DNA from: Verrucomicrobiota bacterium | Lineage (GTDB): Bacteria; Verrucomicrobiota; Verrucomicrobiia; Opitutales; UBA2995 | DNA: 10,647 nt | Direction of reading: 5' to 3' | NCBI GenBank assembly: GCA_027297085.1 | Contig: JAPUIL010000537.1 | Span: 1 to 10,647, forward strand | Shown: piece after piece, positions 7,411 through 10,647 of the stretch | Numbering within the stretch: position 1 is the first letter of the stretch | Layout of the letters: each line of letters starts with the position of its first letter | Notes under the pieces: generated by a model | What the model was told of the DNA's origin: nothing | What the model saw: only the letters and a program-made list of their open reading frames with translations | Database searches by the model: none | Translations under genes and position numbers: made by a program

Positions 7411-7856
7411 CCCTTGGAGTTAGGAATTTCCTGTTGCGAACCACTTTTTCTATTATTAGAAGACCTGGCAAAAGCATTGCCGATATTTACAACTTTTTGG
7501 CGAACGATTGCCTCGGCCGGTTAGAGACTCTCGCTCCTGTATTTACGGTGCGCGGAAATGGTGATTATCAGTTCTGGTGTGGGAGTTTGCCGAACACTCT
7601 GACGATTTCTCTCGGGGAACTTAGACTCTGCATGATTCATGACTTGTTGTACCTCGACCAAAATCAGCTAAAGGATATTTTGATGGTGATATATGGACAC
7701 TCCCATCGGCCTGAAATTGTCGAACTAAACCAGGTTGTTTATCTAAATCCCGGAAGCGCTGGTCCGAGGCGTTTCAGCTTACCTGTCACGGTTGCCAGAT
7801 TGAACTGGGAGCGAGGACAAGAAAAACTCTCTCCTGAACTCATCCAATTGCTCTAA
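7380..7856 (+). pseudogene. Degraded YfcE/MJ0936-type metallophosphoesterase
   Basis: The intact family hydrolyses phosphodiesters with two metal ions held by DxH, GD, GNxD, a His and GHxH motifs. From about 7515 the frame matches the family well: LETLAPVFTVRGNGD, LRLCMIHDL, VIYGHSHRPEI, VVYLNPGSAGPRRFSLPVTVA. The N-terminal part is damaged. The frame entered from GTG 7380 has no ISDTHG; RTSLGV stands there. In the frame from ATG 7376 one reads VESDIPWS and then a stop. Removing one T near 7410 turns ATCCCTTGGA into ACCCTTGGA, one base from ACC CAT GGA (Thr-His-Gly), which suggests a one-base insertion plus a His-to-Leu change. The HAGDI motif is also reduced to SIADI (about 7472-7486). Two metal-ligand sites are thus missing, so any product should be inactive. 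It overlaps the start of the minus-strand 250-aa gene and lies 62 bases before the DUF3016 gene. Confidence 0.65.
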
Positions 7857-7918
7857 AACAAGCGTATCAGTAGACGGTTCGAAATGACTGGCTAAGACCA
7901 TTCACCTGCATTATTACC

Positions 7919-8431
7919 ATGTATAAACCAAAAATATCAATGAAGACGCTAGCTTTACTGATCCTAGGAACATTTTTTACTGTAGGTAACCTGTTCGCCA
8001 CCGTTGAGGTGGTTTTCGAAAATCCAGAAGAATATCGCGACATCGATTACGGCGATCATCAAACCAAACGTGGTATCAAAATTCACCTTCCTCGGCTGGA
8101 GCAACACATCCTGAAGCTAGGTAAGCGATACCTTAAGGATGGCCAAACTCTGACGATGAATGTTACCGACATTGATCTGGCTGGAGATTATGAGCCATGG
8201 AGGAGTCCTGATTTTGACGATATCCGCATTGTAAAATCCATTTATCCACCCCGGATATCTTTCAGCTATGAGTTTAAAGACAGCGAAGGAAATATATTAA
8301 AATCCGGTGAGGAAAAGCTGGTCGATTTGGCATTCGATTTCCGGGTACGAATCAGTTCCTACGATGATCTATTCTACGATAAAGAAATGATCACGGATTG
8401 GATGCGGAAAATTACCAAAGATCTTGATTAG
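7919..8431 (+). CDS. DUF3016 family secreted protein
   Basis: This is a 170-residue protein of the DUF3016 family, whose function is not established. The start has a signal peptide: MYKPKISMK, a hydrophobic core TLALLILGTFFTVGN, and a likely signal peptidase I site after LFA (about residue 27), so the mature protein should be periplasmic. There is no lipobox. The mature part shows the family pattern: VEVVFENPEEYRDIDY, LEQHILKLGKRYLKDGQTLTM, VTDIDLAGDYEPW, DIRIVKSIYPPRISFSYEF, GEEKLVDLAFDF, and a closing YDKEMITDWM. The usual DUF3016 ends shortly after that last motif, so it is full length. ATG 7940 (residue 8) is an alternative start that keeps the signal peptide. No Shine-Dalgarno is seen. 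It may have its own promoter or share transcription with the decayed gene upstream. Confidence 0.88.
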   Translation: MYKPKISMKTLALLILGTFFTVGNLFATVEVVFENPEEYRDIDYGDHQTKRGIKIHLPRLEQHILKLGKRYLKDGQTLTMNVTDIDLAGDYEPWRSPDFDDIRIVKSIYPPRISFSYEFKDSEGNILKSGEEKLVDLAFDFRVRISSYDDLFYDKEMITDWMRKITKDLD

Positions 8432-8464
8432 CAGCTTCTCTGAATTCGAGAACTAGAGAGCTGC
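8431..8464. terminator. Hairpin shared by two convergent genes
   Basis: GCAGCTTCTCT (8431-8441) pairs with AGAGAGCTGC (8455-8464) as a 10-bp stem with one bulged T and a 13-base loop. It overlaps the stop codons of both the DUF3016 gene (8429-8431) and the aminotransferase gene (8453-8455). There is no U-run, so it is not a textbook terminator, but its position suggests a two-way transcript end. Confidence 0.5.
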
Positions 8465-9598
8465 AACCGCGCTCTGCATTCGCTGCAATCCCTCTTCCAT
8501 GAGAGATCGGGCACAGCCAAAGTTAAACCGCACATGGCCCTGTGCTCCGAAAAAGCTGCCTTCCGATAGCCCCACACCGTGAGATTCAAAGTGAGCCACT
8601 GAGTTATCCAAGTCCAACCCACTCACATCCATCCAGGCCAAGTAGGTGGCTTCCATTGGGCGCATTTTGATTTGCGGCATATGTTTACCGACGAAGTCGT
8701 ATAGATAATCTCTGTTCGCCTTGAGGTAGTTAATAAGCGCAAGTCGCCAAGCTTCTCCATGATTATACGCAGCCTGACAGCCGCAATATCCAAAGGCATT
8801 TATTTCGGTGATGATTCCTGCGGCCACCTTTCTGAAAGCCATCCGAATTTTCGAGTTCTCGACAATGGCATACGCGCAGCACAGCCCAGGCAAATTATAC
8901 GTCTTACTTGGTGAAGTAAGCATGACTGTGCGTTGTGCGATTTCTTGGCTGATTAGATTGGTCGGGGTATGTGTTAGGCCTGGCTCCAAAATAAGGTCGG
9001 AATGGACCTCATCGGTGCATAAAACGAGATCGTGACGGACACAGAAATCGGCCAATTGCTTAAGTTCCTTCCTATCAAAAACTCTTCCAACAGGGTTGTG
9101 AGGATTGCACAATATGAAACTTTTTGTGTCAGGTCGAATCGCCTCCTCCATCTTATCGAAGTCGAAAGTCCAGCGATTGCCGTCCCACATTAATTCGATT
9201 TGAATGAGGTTTCTGTCTGAATTTGCCGGAGCCGTAAGGAATGGCGGATAGACCGGTGTAGCAGTCATAACGCTGGAACCGGATTCGCCGAATGCACGGC
9301 AGAATAAGTTCAATGCGGGGACAATCCCAGGGGTCCATACAATCCATTTCGGGTCAATCTCGTAACCATGGTCGCGTAACAAATAATCCACTACGCTCTG
9401 TTTCACTTCTTCTGACGGCACTGTGTAACCGTATACACCATGCGCAAGACGCGTCTTCAAGGCTTCTTGAATTTCAGGAGCTGAATTAAAATCCATGTCA
9501 GCGACCCAAAAAGGAATTATGTTTCGATCCGAGTATTTGTCCCATTTTAAACTAGCGGTATTTCGCCTATCAACCGGTGTATCAAAATCGTATTGCAT
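8453..9598 (-). CDS. MalY/PatB family PLP-dependent aminotransferase / C-S lyase
   Basis: This is a 381-residue fold-type I PLP enzyme of the MalY/PatB group, which typically cleaves cystathionine or other cysteine conjugates to pyruvate, ammonia and a thiol; some members are aminotransferases. The opening MQYDFDTPVDRRNTASLKWD and IPFWVADMDF (28-37) are hallmarks of the group. GVYGYT (54-59), CNPHNPVGRVF (164-174, binding the substrate carboxylate), TDEVHSDL (195-202, Asp196 facing the PLP ring nitrogen) and SPSKTYNLPGL (229-239, PLP-binding Lys232) are all present. The length is normal. It lies 50 bases downstream of slyX on the same strand and may be co-transcribed. The substrate cannot be told from sequence alone, so I give no gene symbol. 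The ATG lacks a good Shine-Dalgarno. Confidence 0.93.
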   Translation of the reverse strand: MQYDFDTPVDRRNTASLKWDKYSDRNIIPFWVADMDFNSAPEIQEALKTRLAHGVYGYTVPSEEVKQSVVDYLLRDHGYEIDPKWIVWTPGIVPALNLFCRAFGESGSSVMTATPVYPPFLTAPANSDRNLIQIELMWDGNRWTFDFDKMEEAIRPDTKSFILCNPHNPVGRVFDRKELKQLADFCVRHDLVLCTDEVHSDLILEPGLTHTPTNLISQEIAQRTVMLTSPSKTYNLPGLCCAYAIVENSKIRMAFRKVAAGIITEINAFGYCGCQAAYNHGEAWRLALINYLKANRDYLYDFVGKHMPQIKMRPMEATYLAWMDVSGLDLDNSVAHFESHGVGLSEGSFFGAQGHVRFNFGCARSLMEEGLQRMQSAVAAL

Positions 9599-9648
9599 GA
9601 GGTGCGCCGAAAAAGCTCTGGGATGAAGTCACTTGATGACCTGAAATG

Positions 9649-9864
9649 TTAATAGTGGGGAGGTTTTTCATCCCCTAGTCCCGTTTGAAGGGCGCCCGAA
9701 TCGAAATGGTTCCTCAGCTCCTTTAATCCGAGGACTGCTTTCTCAAGCTTCGTTCGTAGATTCAGAATCTCCTTATCTTGTTTAACAACGTGATCATCTA
9801 GAAAGGACAGCTCCTCTTCTAGTTTCTGAATACGAGAGTCATAGGATTGGTCTGCTTCAGTCAC
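9649..9864 (-). CDS. slyX: SlyX family protein
   Basis: A 71-residue protein of the SlyX family, small coiled-coil proteins of unknown function. Residues 9-52 form an uninterrupted heptad-rich helix (IQKLEEELSFLDDHVVKQD, then LRTKLEKAVLGLKELR), and the chain ends in DEKPPHY, the typical SlyX tail. The length is normal for the family. The start codon is GTG at 9864; the nearby ATG at about 9878 is in another frame and reaches a stop after seven codons. The gene is divergent from the 76-aa gene, and its promoter should lie in 9865-10036. The neighbouring aminotransferase gene does not explain its role. Confidence 0.88.
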   Translation of the reverse strand: MTEADQSYDSRIQKLEEELSFLDDHVVKQDKEILNLRTKLEKAVLGLKELRNHFDSGALQTGLGDEKPPHY

Positions 9865-9929
9865 GTTTCAAAGCTCTCATGTGCTCCGGTACAGGCAATA
9901 GGAAAAAGTTAGAGTAAATACCTTAATTG

Positions 9930-9948
9930 TATAGGGGAAACCCCTATA
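9930..9948. promoter_or_regulatory. 19-bp perfect palindrome overlapping a TATAAT box
   Basis: TATAGGGG (9930-9937) and CCCCTATA (9941-9948) are perfect complements around AAA. A TATAAT hexamer at 9947-9952 overlaps the right arm. The -35 position (about 9923-9929) is only weakly matched by TTAATT. A dyad against the -10 is a common operator position; a short RNA hairpin is the alternative. Confidence 0.5.
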
Positions 9949-9975
9949 TAATGTAATGTATCCTCCCTTATAGAA

Positions 9976-10018
9976 TTATCGTAAATACTTGGTATAATGA
10001 CCTCATAATTAACGATAA
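9976..10018. repeat. Inverted half-sites flanking the -10 box
   Basis: TTATCGT (9976-9982) and ACGATAA (10012-10018) are exact complements 29 bases apart and bracket the extended -10 and the expected start of transcription. They may be two operator half-sites; in this AT-rich spacer 7 bp could also arise by chance. Confidence 0.35.
9990..9998 (+). promoter_or_regulatory. Extended -10 promoter of the 76-aa gene
   Basis: TGGTATAAT is a consensus TATAAT with the upstream TG of an extended -10. There is no good -35, which extended -10 promoters do not need. Transcription would start near 10005, leaving a leader of about 32 bases before the ATG at 10037. Confidence 0.55.
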
Positions 10019-10036
10019 CTTACACCCTTCATATCG

Positions 10037-10267
10037 ATGACTACAGGAGAACTCATACACATATACGAATCGGCGGCTCACAAAAGGACTAATATTTTTG
10101 GAGTTCCGGGTGGCGCATTAAAGCCAGCTGAAGCAGCTGGAGAATTGATTAAGCGGCGTGGTCATCGGGCTGCTTTAGAGGAAGCTTCCCGCAAGACCGG
10201 CAATAGCCTCGCTCCATGGAACTTCTGGTATCAAGTTTACTGCGTTCTATCCAACTCCACACTCTAA
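10037..10267 (+). CDS. Small basic hypothetical protein, 76 aa
   Basis: I do not recognise this protein. It is basic and soluble, with no signal peptide or membrane helix. The centre, KPAEAAGELIKRRGHRAALEEASRKTG (about 29-55), is likely helical and carries a K/R-rich patch that could bind nucleic acid. The C-terminus is aromatic (PWNFWYQVYCVL, 60-71). It is a self-contained unit: a strong extended -10 lies about 40 bases before the ATG and an intrinsic terminator begins 24 bases after the stop. That arrangement favours a real transcript, although a small non-coding RNA covering the same stretch cannot be excluded. No Shine-Dalgarno is present. Confidence 0.65.
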   Translation: MTTGELIHIYESAAHKRTNIFGVPGGALKPAEAAGELIKRRGHRAALEEASRKTGNSLAPWNFWYQVYCVLSNSTL

Positions 10268-10290
10268 CCATTCCTGAAACGATCCATTCT

Positions 10291-10321
10291 AAAGCCTTTT
10301 CTTCGCGGAAAGGTTTTTTTT
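10291..10321 (+). terminator. Intrinsic terminator of the 76-aa gene
   Basis: CCTTTTC (10295-10301) pairs with GGAAAGG (10307-10313), including one G-T pair, around loop TTCGC, and is followed by eight Ts. An A-run on the 5' side can extend the stem. The last Ts overlap the stop codon of the converging gene. Confidence 0.85.
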
Positions 10322-10647
10322 ATTCAGCACCGCAAAGGTCGGCTTCGCAGTCGAGCACTCTATGAATGATTTTAATGGGTTCAAGGCGTATCCAATCCTC
10401 GCCTAACAGGGCATCGGCAATGGGGCGGTAAAAGAAGTTGAGTGGCTCCCCGACCAGGTTGCCATCTCTGTAGGTCTCTAAAATCATTTTCCCGCGATCC
10501 CGGTCCAATGTGAGTTCCACCAGTTTGCCATCTTTTAATATGTGTTCACACACTTCCAGATTGTCTGGAATCAGGCTTTTGGCGTATTGCAAAGAAAGGA
10601 GCGGATTATAAGTGGAGCTATGGGATAGGTAATGCTCTAGCTCATGG
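10320..10647 (-). CDS. C-terminal fragment of an unrecognised protein (partial, right edge)
   Basis: The frame is open from the right edge for 108 residues and ends in TAA. An internal TTG at 10592 could start a 90-residue protein, but the reading frame continues without a stop to the edge, so a longer gene is more likely. The first visible residues are HELEHYLSHSS; HELEH fits the HExxH zinc-protease pattern, but five residues at a cut edge are weak evidence. The rest is a mixed alpha/beta sequence (LEVCEHILKDGKLVELTLDRDRG, then GNLVGEPLNFFYRPIADALLGEDW) with three Cys, two of them in DCEADLCGAE at the end. I cannot assign a function. It converges on the 76-aa gene. Confidence 0.65.
   Translation of the reverse strand, partial: HELEHYLSHSSTYNPLLSLQYAKSLIPDNLEVCEHILKDGKLVELTLDRDRGKMILETYRDGNLVGEPLNFFYRPIADALLGEDWIRLEPIKIIHRVLDCEADLCGAE

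Overview
The window looks like a housekeeping stretch of a Gram-negative chromosome at moderate GC. A Kdo transferase (WaaA) implies LPS. Almost no start codon has a Shine-Dalgarno sequence at usual spacing, and the gene mix (Soj-type ParA, rnc and mfd in one run; SlyX; a DUF3016 protein; several orphan genes) would fit Verrucomicrobiota, perhaps Opitutae. That placement is an inference, as no phylogenetic marker could be searched.

Layout. 1-3820 (minus): parA, rnc and mfd, tightly packed and probably co-transcribed. mfd starts inside the end of rnc and runs off the left edge. 3941-4015 (plus): tRNA-Cys(GCA), followed by 249 bp without a gene that holds a self-complementary element and an imperfect copy of the tRNA 3' end. 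4265-5566 (minus): waaA. 5838-6476 (plus): an orphan 212-aa gene preceded by an inverted repeat. 6658-7410 (minus): an orphan 250-aa gene with a Cys/His cluster. 7380-7856 (plus): the remains of a YfcE-type metallophosphoesterase whose N-terminal metal-binding part is damaged, followed by 7919-8431, a secreted DUF3016 protein. 8453-9598 and 9649-9864 (minus): a MalY/PatB aminotransferase and SlyX, with slyX upstream. 9930-10019: a promoter region with two inverted repeats, in front of a 76-aa orphan gene (10037-10267) that ends at a clear intrinsic terminator. 10320-10647 (minus): the C-terminal end of an unrecognised protein cut by the right edge.

How they work together. The left block covers chromosome partition, double-stranded RNA processing and transcription-coupled repair, and WaaA serves lipid A-core assembly. 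The right half is a loose set of single-gene units. I found no CRISPR array, insertion sequence, prophage or toxin-antitoxin pair, and no clear new multi-gene system. The points most worth following are the decayed phosphoesterase, the tRNA-tail repeat with its structured spacer, the operator-like region before the 76-aa gene, and the two orphan genes.
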